From: an uncultured Acetatifactor sp.
Lineage (GTDB): Bacteria; Bacillota; Clostridia; Lachnospirales; Lachnospiraceae
Reading direction: 5' to 3'
Assembly (NCBI GenBank): GCA_947630715.1
Contig: CANRIP010000005.1
Span: forward strand, 1-64,000
Length of the DNA stretch: 64,000 bases
Both the position numbers and the translations under genes were made by a program. Position 1 is the stretch's first letter. Each line of letters begins with the position of its first letter. This document shows, in pieces, positions 24,351-32,502 of the stretch. Below the pieces are notes generated by a model. That model saw only the letters and a list, made by a program, of their open reading frames with translations, was not told the DNA's origin and ran no database searches.

Positions 24351-24935
24351 ATGGAAAACGTAAAGGATCTGCTCTTGCTTTTGGTTGCATCCTCTCTGGT
24401 CAGCAATGTGGTGCTGAGCCAGTTCCTTGGACTTTGCCCGTTCCTGGGAGTGTCGAAGAAAATCAACACCGCCGCCGGGATGGGGGCGGCTGTGATCTTT
24501 GTCATCACGCTGGCCAGCGCGGTGACGGGTGTAATTGATCAGTATGTGCTGCAAAAACTGCATGTGGAGTATCTGGAAACCATTGTGTTTATTCTGGTCA
24601 TTGCGGCGCTGGTTCAGTTTGTGGAAATGTTCCTGAAAAAAACCATGCCCGGGCTGTACCGGGCGCTGGGGGTGTATCTGCCCCTGATCACCACAAACTG
24701 CGCGGTGCTGGGCGTAGCGCTTACCAATGTTCAGAAGGAATATGGGATTCTGACGGGCATTGTAAACGGATTTGCCACGGCGGTGGGATTCACGGTGGCG
24801 ATTGTGATCCTGGCCGGCATCCGGGAAAAGCTGGAGCATAACGATATCCCCAAGCCTTTCCGGGGAATGCCCGTGGTTTTGCTGACGGCGGGGCTTATGG
24901 CCATTGCTTTCTGCGGTTTTTCAGGACTGTTATAG
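24351..24935 (+). CDS. rnfA: Rnf complex subunit A
   Basis: RnfA (194 residues, six helices) is the NqrE homologue that pairs with RnfE around an intramembrane iron-sulfur cluster. Conserved motifs are SQFLGLCPFLGVSKK near the N-terminus and LPLITTNCAVLGVAL in the middle. The ATG follows the rnfE stop immediately. Confidence 0.95.
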   Translation: MENVKDLLLLLVASSLVSNVVLSQFLGLCPFLGVSKKINTAAGMGAAVIFVITLASAVTGVIDQYVLQKLHVEYLETIVFILVIAALVQFVEMFLKKTMPGLYRALGVYLPLITTNCAVLGVALTNVQKEYGILTGIVNGFATAVGFTVAIVILAGIREKLEHNDIPKPFRGMPVVLLTAGLMAIAFCGFSGLL

Positions 24936-24947
24936 GAGGACGAGCGC

Positions 24948-25745
24948 ATGAGTGTGACGGGAATCGCCGCCGCCGCTGTGGTGGTGGGAACGGTTGGAAT
25001 TTTTGTGGGGCTTTTTCTCGGCGTCGCCGGCATTCGGTTTCAGGTCAAAACGGATGAAAAGGAGGAGGCGGTGCTTGCAGCGCTTCCGGGGAATAACTGC
25101 GGCGGATGCGGTTATGCGGGCTGCTCCGGCCTGGCGGCCGCCATTGCCAAGGGTGAGGCCGCCGTCAACGCCTGTCCGGTAGGCGGCGAGCCGGTGAGTA
25201 AAAAAATCGCGTCCATTATGGGGGTTGAGGCCGGAAATACCCAGCGTATGACCGCCTATGTGGCCTGTCAGGGCACCTGCGACAAGGCGGGAACGGATTA
25301 TCAGTATACCGGCGCCCAGGACTGCCGTCTGATGAGCTTTGTGCCCGGCGGCGGAGCGAAAAGCTGTAAAAACGGCTGTCTGGGATATGGCACCTGTGTT
25401 TCCGTCTGCCCCTTCGACGCCATCCATGTGGTGGACGGCGTGGCGGTGGTGGACCGGGAGGCATGCAAGGCGTGTGGCAAGTGTGTGGAAATCTGCCCCA
25501 GGCATCTGATCAGCCTGATTCCCTATCAGGCGAAGTTTGCGGCGGCCTGTCAGTCGGCGGATAAGGGGCCTGTGACCATGAAAGCCTGCTCGGCCGGATG
25601 TATCGGGTGCGGCCTGTGTGTGAAGGCCTGTCCCTCCCAGGCGGTTACCGTTCAGAATTTTCACGCCGTGATCGATCAGGAAAAATGCACCGGCTGCGGC
25701 GCCTGTGCGGAGAAGTGCCCGAAAAAAGCCATTGTAAAGCTTTGA
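24948..25745 (+). CDS. rnfB: Rnf complex subunit B, multi-cluster ferredoxin subunit
   Basis: RnfB accepts electrons from reduced ferredoxin. The 265-residue protein has one N-terminal membrane helix, then the Fe-S domain NNCGGCGYAGC. Four ferredoxin-like motifs follow: CLGYGTCVSVCP, CKACGKCVEICP, CIGCGLCVKACP and CTGCGACAEKCP. The extra ferredoxin pairs compared with E. coli RsxB are typical of clostridial Rnf. Ribosome binding site TAGGAGGACGAGC precedes the ATG. Confidence 0.95.
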   Translation: MSVTGIAAAAVVVGTVGIFVGLFLGVAGIRFQVKTDEKEEAVLAALPGNNCGGCGYAGCSGLAAAIAKGEAAVNACPVGGEPVSKKIASIMGVEAGNTQRMTAYVACQGTCDKAGTDYQYTGAQDCRLMSFVPGGGAKSCKNGCLGYGTCVSVCPFDAIHVVDGVAVVDREACKACGKCVEICPRHLISLIPYQAKFAAACQSADKGPVTMKACSAGCIGCGLCVKACPSQAVTVQNFHAVIDQEKCTGCGACAEKCPKKAIVKL

Positions 25746-25773
25746 GGGAGAGCGGGGAAAGGAGGAGCGCCGT

Positions 25774-26856
25774 ATGCGGCTGCCGGAAAATTACGACGAT
25801 CATTCGGGAATGTCGCCGGCTGTGGTCATGACGATTGTGGCCGTGACTTTTTTTGTGGCGGCCATACTGGTGATCGTCCTGATTCTGAACCATGAGGGGA
25901 ATCGTCAGCCATCCGCCCCGCAGCAGGAATCCTCGCCGGTTATCCTGGAAAGCGAAACCGTGGACGATCTGGTATCGGAAAGCGGCCTAAGACCCGGCGA
26001 TCTTGATTTCTGGGACATGTATCCGCCGGAGGAGCCGGAGGAAGAACCGGTGGAGACGGAGCCGCCGAAGGAAACGGTGGAAAGCGATCCGTCCACCGAC
26101 GGCAGACATACGCTGGTGGAAAAGGCGGACGGTACGCAGGAATGGGTTCTGATCAGCCCCTATCTTCCCAAGAATGATTATGATTTTACCAAGTTGGTGT
26201 GCCAGTCCGACAGGATGAAATATTATGAGAACGGCGTCCAGGTTTCCTATGAGGGAATCGACGTTTCCGAGGTGCAGGATTATATTGATTTTGCCGCGGT
26301 CCGCAAATCGGGGATCGATTTTGTGATGCTCCGGGTGGGGGCGAGGGGCTATGGCAGCGGCCAGTTGATCCTGGACGATTACTTTGCGGACAATCTGAAA
26401 CGGGCCACCGATGCGGGGCTGGATGTGGGCGTTTATTTCTTCTCCCAGGCTGTGACCCGCCAGGAGGCGGTTGAGGAAGCCAATATGGTCATAGAAAATC
26501 TGGGGGATTACGGGATCACCTATCCGGTGGCCTATGATATGGAGCGCATCAGCACCGATTCCGCCAGAACGGATTCTCTGAGCAAGTCGGAGCGGACGGA
26601 TCTGGCCAAAGCCTTTCTGGAGACGATTGAGAACGCAGGGTATAAAACGCTGCTCTATGGGAACAAGGAGTGGCTGATCGAGCAGATCGACATGTCCAAG
26701 CTGACTTCCTATGACGTCTGGCTGTCTCAGTCGGCGGATATTCCGGATTATCCCTATCAGTTTACCATGTGGCAGTATAACAGGAGCGCCACTGTGGACG
26801 GAGTGTCCGGCCCCGTGAACCTGAATATCAGCTTTGTGGATTATTCGGAGAAATAG
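25774..26856 (+). CDS. membrane-anchored GH25 lysozyme-like muramidase
   Basis: GH25 enzymes cut the MurNAc-GlcNAc bond of peptidoglycan. The 360-residue protein has an N-terminal transmembrane helix (about residues 16-38) and an acidic Pro/Glu-rich linker (about 45-110). The GH25 barrel (about 160-355) has GIDVSEVQ (D163) and the catalytic DxE in AYDMERIS (D255, E257). It is 28 bp after rnfB and probably shares its transcript. Its last 29 bases overlap the convergent minus-strand gene. The cellular role (growth, division or sporulation) cannot be told. Confidence 0.88.
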   Translation: MRLPENYDDHSGMSPAVVMTIVAVTFFVAAILVIVLILNHEGNRQPSAPQQESSPVILESETVDDLVSESGLRPGDLDFWDMYPPEEPEEEPVETEPPKETVESDPSTDGRHTLVEKADGTQEWVLISPYLPKNDYDFTKLVCQSDRMKYYENGVQVSYEGIDVSEVQDYIDFAAVRKSGIDFVMLRVGARGYGSGQLILDDYFADNLKRATDAGLDVGVYFFSQAVTRQEAVEEANMVIENLGDYGITYPVAYDMERISTDSARTDSLSKSERTDLAKAFLETIENAGYKTLLYGNKEWLIEQIDMSKLTSYDVWLSQSADIPDYPYQFTMWQYNRSATVDGVSGPVNLNISFVDYSEK

Positions 26857-27682
26857 GCTGGGGACGGCATTTCGCCAGCTTGGGGGAAATCTGTACGGCG
26901 GTATAGATCTCCGCGTACCGGCTGGCGGGCAGCCCATCGATGTAATTGGGGATAAATTTTTTCTGGAATCCGTTTTTTCTCAGGACGTCTATCGCCTTGT
27001 TATAGGCGATGGCGGCTTCGATCCGGTCGGCGTAGCGTCCGACCAGGTAATTGCCTTTTACATGAATGCGGACAGTATATGGGTACTGTCCCTTTTTTTG
27101 TTCCACGGTGACCCCGTGATATACGTTCAGAATCTCAAGATTTTCCCGGCGGAAATCCGTAGGATCCCCGTTGATAAAACGGAAATCGATTCCCTCTCTG
27201 GCGTAGGCCTTGATGCCATATCGGCCGGCGATGCTGATCTGCATGCCGTAATCCGCCACAAAATAATGGGATCCGCGCCGCATGATCCGGTGGGAGGAAT
27301 AGTAAAACAGATCCTCCGCGTCAAATTTCAGGACGAGGGAGGGGGAGAGATAGTAATACAGGATCCGGGATCCCGCATAGATGGGGTTGCCGATATAGAT
27401 GCCGTTGTCCCGGTAGTTGATCAGGCTCACCCATTTGGAAAAGGGCAGAGGGGAGGTTTCGGAAAATTTTTCCAGCGTATACCTGTGATCGGACAGAAGG
27501 GCCCGTCCCTCCAGATACGCCAGGTGGGCCAGCTCCGGGGTGGCATAGCTTCCAAGGCTGATGTGCTTGCGCCGGCAGGTCAGGGAAGAACGGAAATAGA
27601 GGTCGCCGTTTTTCTTCCGTGCGGCGAAAACACCTTCCGGATATTCGGTATTTCGGTTCTGTTTCCTGGGTTGATTTTTCAA
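26828..27682 (-). CDS. AP2/HNH-like DNA-binding protein (homing-endonuclease relative)
   Basis: I assign this by motif only. The 284-residue product has an HNH-type core FINGDPTDFRRENLEIL (about 169-185). An AP2-like region follows (about 190-240; GVTVEQKKGQYPYTVRI ... GRYADRIEAAIAYNKAID). A second AP2-like segment lies near the N-terminus (about 16-62; GVFAARKKNGDLYFRSSL ... LGSYATPELAHLAYLE). This resembles AP2-HNH endonucleases of phages and clostridia, but an intact HNH catalytic set is not obvious, so it may be a domesticated DNA-binding protein. The start is TTG 27682, 7 nt after GGGAGGCG; an ORF extension upstream crosses the promoter. It overlaps the GH25 gene by 29 bp tail to tail. 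Confidence 0.6.
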   Translation of the reverse strand: MKNQPRKQNRNTEYPEGVFAARKKNGDLYFRSSLTCRRKHISLGSYATPELAHLAYLEGRALLSDHRYTLEKFSETSPLPFSKWVSLINYRDNGIYIGNPIYAGSRILYYYLSPSLVLKFDAEDLFYYSSHRIMRRGSHYFVADYGMQISIAGRYGIKAYAREGIDFRFINGDPTDFRRENLEILNVYHGVTVEQKKGQYPYTVRIHVKGNYLVGRYADRIEAAIAYNKAIDVLRKNGFQKKFIPNYIDGLPASRYAEIYTAVQISPKLAKCRPQPISPNNPQS

Positions 27683-27714
27683 GAAAACGCCTCCCGTGGG
27701 ATATCTGTGATCCC

Positions 27715-27744
27715 AGTATAGCATTTTCCCGCCGTTTTTCGCAA
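27715..27744 (-). promoter_or_regulatory. promoter of the AP2/HNH-like gene
   Basis: On the minus strand TTGCGA (27744-27739), an 18-bp spacer and TATACT (27720-27715), with TGC just before the -10. It lies 33 nt from the TTG start. Confidence 0.7.
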
Positions 27745-27832
27745 GAGAGAGATATATTTTCAGGGCTTGTCTCATATATTGATATATCGGACAGGCTAAG
27801 CTGTCCCCAGGGAGGATACGGGAGGACGGTAT

Positions 27833-28519
27833 ATGGGATATCAAAAAGCGGCGGGGCTTATGGCGCTTGTCAATCTGATCTTTCTCACGGCGGTGCTGTG
27901 CGTGAAGGGAACGAGCACACTGTGGGCGTGGACAACCCCTGTGGAGCTGGTGCAGGAGGAACCCTCCGGTGAAACAGAGGCGAAAAAGGAGGCGGTGATC
28001 CTGGGGGACGCACCCGCCGTCCAGGAGGAGACGGGACAGGAACAGGCGGCAGCGGTTTCCCAGACGGTGGCGGCGGTTTCAGGACAGCGGGTGTTGGTCT
28101 GCGAGCCGCCGGAACAGCCGGAAAATGAGATCCAGTTGTCCGGGGAGGAGCTGGAGACGCTTCTGCGGATTGTGGAGGCGGAGGCCGGCAGCGAGGATGA
28201 GGACGGAAGGCTTTTGGTGGCCAATGTGGTGTTGAACAGGGTGAAAAATGATAAATTCCCGGCTACGGTGACGGAGGTGGTCTTTCAGCAGTCGGACGGG
28301 GTGACCCAGTTTTCCCCTGTGGCAAGCGGCAGATATTATACGGTGGAGATCAGCGACGAGACAGAGGCGGCGGTACAGAGGGCTCTGCAAGGGGAGGATA
28401 TCTCTCAGGGAGCCCTGTACTTCGCGTCGCGAAAGTACGCGGGCAGCGAGAAAATGAGATGGTTTGACAGAAAGCTTACCTTTTTATTTGAACACGGAGG
28501 CCATGAATTTTTCAAGTAA
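27833..28519 (+). CDS. SleB-type cell wall hydrolase
   Basis: This Hydrolase_2/SleB-family protein acts on peptidoglycan, as germination lytic transglycosylases or amidases do. The 228 residues contain an N-terminal signal/anchor helix (about 8-24) and an acidic linker. The C-terminal catalytic domain has LLRIVEAEAGSEDEDGRLLV (with the catalytic-type Glu), ANVVLNRV, FSPVASGRYY and ALYFASRKYA. It lacks the N-terminal peptidoglycan-binding repeat of classical SleB, so a vegetative or sporulation role is open. It is flanked by the opposed AP2/HNH-like gene and a MATE gene. Confidence 0.85.
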   Translation: MGYQKAAGLMALVNLIFLTAVLCVKGTSTLWAWTTPVELVQEEPSGETEAKKEAVILGDAPAVQEETGQEQAAAVSQTVAAVSGQRVLVCEPPEQPENEIQLSGEELETLLRIVEAEAGSEDEDGRLLVANVVLNRVKNDKFPATVTEVVFQQSDGVTQFSPVASGRYYTVEISDETEAAVQRALQGEDISQGALYFASRKYAGSEKMRWFDRKLTFLFEHGGHEFFK

Positions 28520-28620
28520 GGCGTGAGTTTTGGAGGGCGCAGGCGCAACAGGGCGCCGGGGAATTCCTTTCGGAGAATGATTTTTTGGCGGTTTTTATAG
28601 ATAGCGGAGGGAAAGTGTGA

Positions 28621-28626
28621 TACAAT
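28621..28626 (+). promoter_or_regulatory. possible extended -10 promoter before the MATE gene
   Basis: TGATACAAT forms an extended -10, but no good -35 is seen 17 bp upstream. It lies about 50 nt before the start codon. Confidence 0.35.
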
Positions 28627-28678
28627 ATGTCCTGTCCGCGCTGGAGGAAGATTCCCGTGGGGCGAAGGAGCAGGTGTA

Positions 28679-30097
28679 ATGTACAAAAAAGAGGACGATC
28701 AAACATTCTTATGGGGGCCGTTTCTGAAGAAACTGGCGGTTATCGCCATACCGGTGGCGGTGCAGAATCTGCTCACCACAACGGCCAGCATGGTGGATAC
28801 CATGATGGTGGCTCCCATGGGGGAGATGGCGGTGGGCGCGCTGGGGCTGTGCGCGCAGTTTTCCTCCCTGATGTTCTCCGGATACTGGGGATTTTTCGGG
28901 GGAGGCATGCTGTTTATTTCCCAATACTGGGGCTCTCGGGACGATGAGGGCATTCAGCGCTCCTACGGCATGACATGGGTCTGCATGATGACGGTGGCGC
29001 TGCTGTTCGGATCCCTTGCGATTTTTGCGCCGGGCCTTGTGATGCGAATTTACACGGACAAGCCGCTGCTGCAGGAAATCGGGGCTTCCTATCTGCATAT
29101 TGTGGGCTTCGCGTATTTCCTTCAGGTGTTTTCCATGGCCATGAGCTGCCTGCTGCGTTCCACGGAGCGGGTGTGGGTTCCCATGGCGGCCTCTGTGGCC
29201 TCTGTGGCGGTCAATCTTTTCCTGAACTGGGTCCTGATTTATGGCAATCTGGGAGCGCCGGCCATGGGGATCAGAGGGGCGGCGCTGGCCACCACATGCG
29301 CGGCGGCGGTGAACGTGCTTGTGATTTATCTGCTGGCCTGGCGCAGCGGCCATCCCTATCTGTTTCGGCTGCGCGGTCATTTCCGGTGGGACCGGGTGCA
29401 TCTGAAAGAATTCTTTCTCAAATGTTTTCCCATTCTCTGTAACGAAATTCTGGTGGGAATCGGCAATATGGCCATCAATGTAACCTTTGGGCGGCAGCCG
29501 GAGTCGGTCATTGCCGCTATCGCGGTTTTCCGGACCCTGGAGGGACTGATCATCGGGTTCTTCGCGGGATTTTCCAACGCGGCCTCCGTTCTGGTGGGGA
29601 AGTGCGTGGGGGCGGGCGAGCTGGACACGGCGTATGAACGGGCGAAACGCCTGGTCTATCTGTGCAGCGCGGTGATTTTTGGGGCCAATCTGATCCTGTT
29701 TGCGATGCACCGGCCGATTCTGACCCGTATGAGCCTTTCCGGCGCATCCTATGAAGCGGGGGTGAGGATGCTCCTGATTTACGGGGTTGTCTCCGTGATC
29801 CGCATGGGTAACTGGATCCAGAACGATACCTACCGGGCGGCCGGGGACGCGGTCTACGGGACGGTGCTGGAGATCGTCTTCCTGTATGTGATGGTGCTGC
29901 CCTGTGTGCTGCTGTCCGGGTTTGTGTTCCGGCTTCCCTATTGGATGGTCTTTTTGTGCTGTTATATCGATGAACCCATCCGTTATGTGCTGATGCAGAT
30001 CCATCTATACTCGGCAAAATGGGTGAAACCGGTCACGGAGAACGGAAAGGCTGCTCTGCCGCGGTTTTGGGAGGCCCGGCGGAAAAAGACGGGATAA
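28679..30097 (+). CDS. MATE-family multidrug/metabolite exporter
   Basis: The 472-residue polytopic protein has about twelve hydrophobic segments in two similar halves, as in MATE antiporters that use Na+ or H+ to export cations and drugs. The N-terminal half includes IPVAVQNLLTTTASMVDTMM and the following loop MGEMAVGALGLCAQF; FFAGFSNAASVLVGKCVGAG marks the second half. ATG 28679 follows AAGGAGCAGG. The substrate is unknown. It stands alone between the SleB-type gene and thrC. Confidence 0.88.
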   Translation: MYKKEDDQTFLWGPFLKKLAVIAIPVAVQNLLTTTASMVDTMMVAPMGEMAVGALGLCAQFSSLMFSGYWGFFGGGMLFISQYWGSRDDEGIQRSYGMTWVCMMTVALLFGSLAIFAPGLVMRIYTDKPLLQEIGASYLHIVGFAYFLQVFSMAMSCLLRSTERVWVPMAASVASVAVNLFLNWVLIYGNLGAPAMGIRGAALATTCAAAVNVLVIYLLAWRSGHPYLFRLRGHFRWDRVHLKEFFLKCFPILCNEILVGIGNMAINVTFGRQPESVIAAIAVFRTLEGLIIGFFAGFSNAASVLVGKCVGAGELDTAYERAKRLVYLCSAVIFGANLILFAMHRPILTRMSLSGASYEAGVRMLLIYGVVSVIRMGNWIQNDTYRAAGDAVYGTVLEIVFLYVMVLPCVLLSGFVFRLPYWMVFLCCYIDEPIRYVLMQIHLYSAKWVKPVTENGKAALPRFWEARRKKTG

Positions 30098-30141
30098 GGG
30101 GCCGGCCCGCCGCAGGATTTGGCGGTTCGCAGGATTTCCGC

Positions 30142-30169
30142 TTGCAAAAGGCATGGGTTCTGTTATAAT
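30142..30169 (+). promoter_or_regulatory. sigma-A promoter of thrC
   Basis: TTGCAA (30142-30147), 16 bp, TATAAT (30164-30169), with TGT before the -10. Transcription would start about 65 nt before the thrC ATG. Confidence 0.82.
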
Positions 30170-30240
30170 GAAAAGCGTGGCTGGAAATGACAACCGACAA
30201 CGGGGCTGCTGGATCAGGGCAGCCGGAAAATGAGGAGATC

Positions 30241-31743
30241 ATGGAAATTTTATACCGCAGTACAAGAACGGAGGGGAGCGCAGTCACTGCCTCCCAGGCA
30301 ATTTTACAGGGGCTTGCCGACGACGGAGGGCTGTTTGTGCCGGAGAGGATTCCGGCGCTGGACGTAAGCCTTGGCAGGCTGGCTCAAATGGATTACCGGC
30401 AGACGGCCTATGAAGTGATGAAACTGTTCCTTACCGATTTTACCAGGGAGGAGCTTACGGCCTGTATTGAGAGCGCGTACGATTCCAAGTTTGACACGGA
30501 GGAAATTGCGCCCATACGGGAGGCGGACGGGGTCTTTTATCTGGAGCTGTTTCACGGCGCCACCATCGCGTTTAAGGATATGGCGCTTTCCATTCTGCCG
30601 CATCTGATGATTACCGCCGCCCGGAAGAACCGGATGCAGGAGGAAATTGTGATCCTGACCGCCACCTCGGGGGACACGGGGAAAGCGGCGCTGGCGGGTT
30701 TCGCGGGAGTAAAGGGAACCAAAATCATTGTTTTTTACCCGAAAAACGGAGTCAGTCCCATTCAGGAAAAACAGATGGTGACCCAGAAGGGAGACAATAC
30801 CCTGGTGGTGGGGATCCACGGGAACTTTGACGATGCGCAGACAGGGGTCAAGAAGATTTTTTCCGATCAGGCGCTCAGGGAGGAAATGGCACGGAAGGGA
30901 TTTCGGTTTTCTTCCGCAAACTCCATCAACATCGGCCGCCTTGTGCCCCAGATCTGCTATTATGTGTACGGGTACGCCAGGCTGCTGGCCCAGGGCAAAA
31001 TCGCGGAGGGCGAACAGATCGACGTTACGGTTCCCACCGGCAATTTTGGCAATATCCTGGCCGCGTATTATGCGAAACAAATGGGGCTCCCCATTCGCAG
31101 GCTGATCTGCGCCTCCAATGAAAATAAGGTTCTGTACGATTTCTTCCGCACGGGAACTTATGACAGAAACAGGGAATTTGTGCTGACCCAGTCCCCGTCC
31201 ATGGATATTCTGATCTCCAGCAACCTGGAGCGTATGATTTATCACATAGCGGGCGACGATCCCAGGGTGAACAGGGATTTGATGGAACAGTTAAACAGCC
31301 GCGGCGCTTACGGGATTACGCCCCAGATGCGGGAAGGGCTGCGGGATTTCTGCGGTTTTTACGCAAGCGAGGAGGAAACGTCCGCGGAGATCAGGCGGCT
31401 GTATGAAACCTGCGGCTATGTGATGGATACCCATACCGCCGTGGCCTCCGCCGCCTATCGGAAGTTTTGGAACCAGGCCCGGGAGAGCGGGGACGAACCC
31501 TGCAAAAAGGCGCTGATCGTATCCACCGCCAGTCCCTTTAAATTTACCCGCAGCGTCATGAAAGCGCTGGATCCCAAATATGACGCCATGGGAGACTTTG
31601 AACTGGCGGATGAGCTGTCCGCGCTTTCCGGCGTGAAGGTGCCGAAAGCCATTGAGGAAATCCGCTCCGCTCCGGTGGTGCATGACAGACAGTGCGACGT
31701 GGCCGATATGAAACATGTGGTCAGGGATTTCCTGCATCTATAA
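30241..31743 (+). CDS. thrC: threonine synthase
   Basis: Threonine synthase converts O-phosphohomoserine to threonine with PLP. The 500-residue protein has the PLP-lysine motif HGATIAFKDMAL (K112), the ATSGDTGKAAL phosphate-binding loop and VPTGNFGNILAAYYA. The length matches the long, E. coli/yeast-like class. ATG 30241 (after GAGGAGATC) is preferred over an ATG 18 codons upstream without a site. It probably forms a transcript with deoC (56 bp downstream) and the aminopeptidase gene. Confidence 0.94.
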   Translation: MEILYRSTRTEGSAVTASQAILQGLADDGGLFVPERIPALDVSLGRLAQMDYRQTAYEVMKLFLTDFTREELTACIESAYDSKFDTEEIAPIREADGVFYLELFHGATIAFKDMALSILPHLMITAARKNRMQEEIVILTATSGDTGKAALAGFAGVKGTKIIVFYPKNGVSPIQEKQMVTQKGDNTLVVGIHGNFDDAQTGVKKIFSDQALREEMARKGFRFSSANSINIGRLVPQICYYVYGYARLLAQGKIAEGEQIDVTVPTGNFGNILAAYYAKQMGLPIRRLICASNENKVLYDFFRTGTYDRNREFVLTQSPSMDILISSNLERMIYHIAGDDPRVNRDLMEQLNSRGAYGITPQMREGLRDFCGFYASEEETSAEIRRLYETCGYVMDTHTAVASAAYRKFWNQARESGDEPCKKALIVSTASPFKFTRSVMKALDPKYDAMGDFELADELSALSGVKVPKAIEEIRSAPVVHDRQCDVADMKHVVRDFLHL

Positions 31744-31798
31744 TGGATTCCGGCCGTTTGCAGCAGACGGCGCCGGGATGGGAATAGGGGAGGACAGT

Positions 31799-32470
31799 AT
31801 GACGTTGGAAGAAATGCTTGCCAGGGTGGAACATACGCAGTTGAAAGCCTTCGCAACCTGGGAGGACATGCAGAAACTTTGTGAGGAGGCGCTGGAATTT
31901 CATACCGCCGGCGTCTGTGTGCCGCCGGCTTATGTGAAACGGATCCGGGATACCTACGGGGATCGGATTCTCATCTGCACGGTGGTAGGGTTCCCTCTGG
32001 GGTACAGCGTGACCGCGGCGAAGGCCGCGGAGGTCAGGCAGGCCCTTGCGGACGGCTGCGACGAGATCGACATGGTGGTCAATATCGGAGATGTGAAAAA
32101 CGGCCTTTATGACAAGGTGGAGCAGGAGATCCGCACCTTGAAACAAATCTGCGGGAACCATGTTTTGAAGGTGATTGTCGAAACCTGTTATCTGACCCGG
32201 GAGGAAAAAATCGCCATGTGCAGGGCGGTTACCGCCGCCGGGGCGGATTACATCAAAACGTCCACCGGTTTCGGGACGGCCGGCGCCACAAAGGAAGACG
32301 TGGAGCTGTTCAGGGAGCATATCGGCCCGGACGTCAAGATCAAGGCGGCGGGTGGCATTTCCACGCTCCAGGAGCTGGAGATGTTTCTGAACCTGGGCTG
32401 CGACCGCATCGGCACCTCCCGGGCGGTGGGGCTGTGCAGGGAGCAAAGATCCGGCGGCTCCGGCGTCTAA
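31799..32470 (+). CDS. deoC: deoxyribose-phosphate aldolase
   Basis: DeoC splits 2-deoxyribose-5-phosphate into glyceraldehyde-3-phosphate and acetaldehyde. The 223-residue TIM barrel carries the Schiff-base lysine in ADYIKTSTGF (K153), the proton-relay Asp in EIDMVVNIG (D91), and the second lysine in VKIKAAGGI (K182). ATG 31799 follows GGGGAGGACAGT; the longer reading frame starts inside thrC and is rejected. No other nucleoside-catabolism genes adjoin it. Confidence 0.94.
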   Translation: MTLEEMLARVEHTQLKAFATWEDMQKLCEEALEFHTAGVCVPPAYVKRIRDTYGDRILICTVVGFPLGYSVTAAKAAEVRQALADGCDEIDMVVNIGDVKNGLYDKVEQEIRTLKQICGNHVLKVIVETCYLTREEKIAMCRAVTAAGADYIKTSTGFGTAGATKEDVELFREHIGPDVKIKAAGGISTLQELEMFLNLGCDRIGTSRAVGLCREQRSGGSGV

Positions 32471-32502
32471 GGAAGGGCCGGGAACAGAGAGAAGGGAAGA
32501 AC

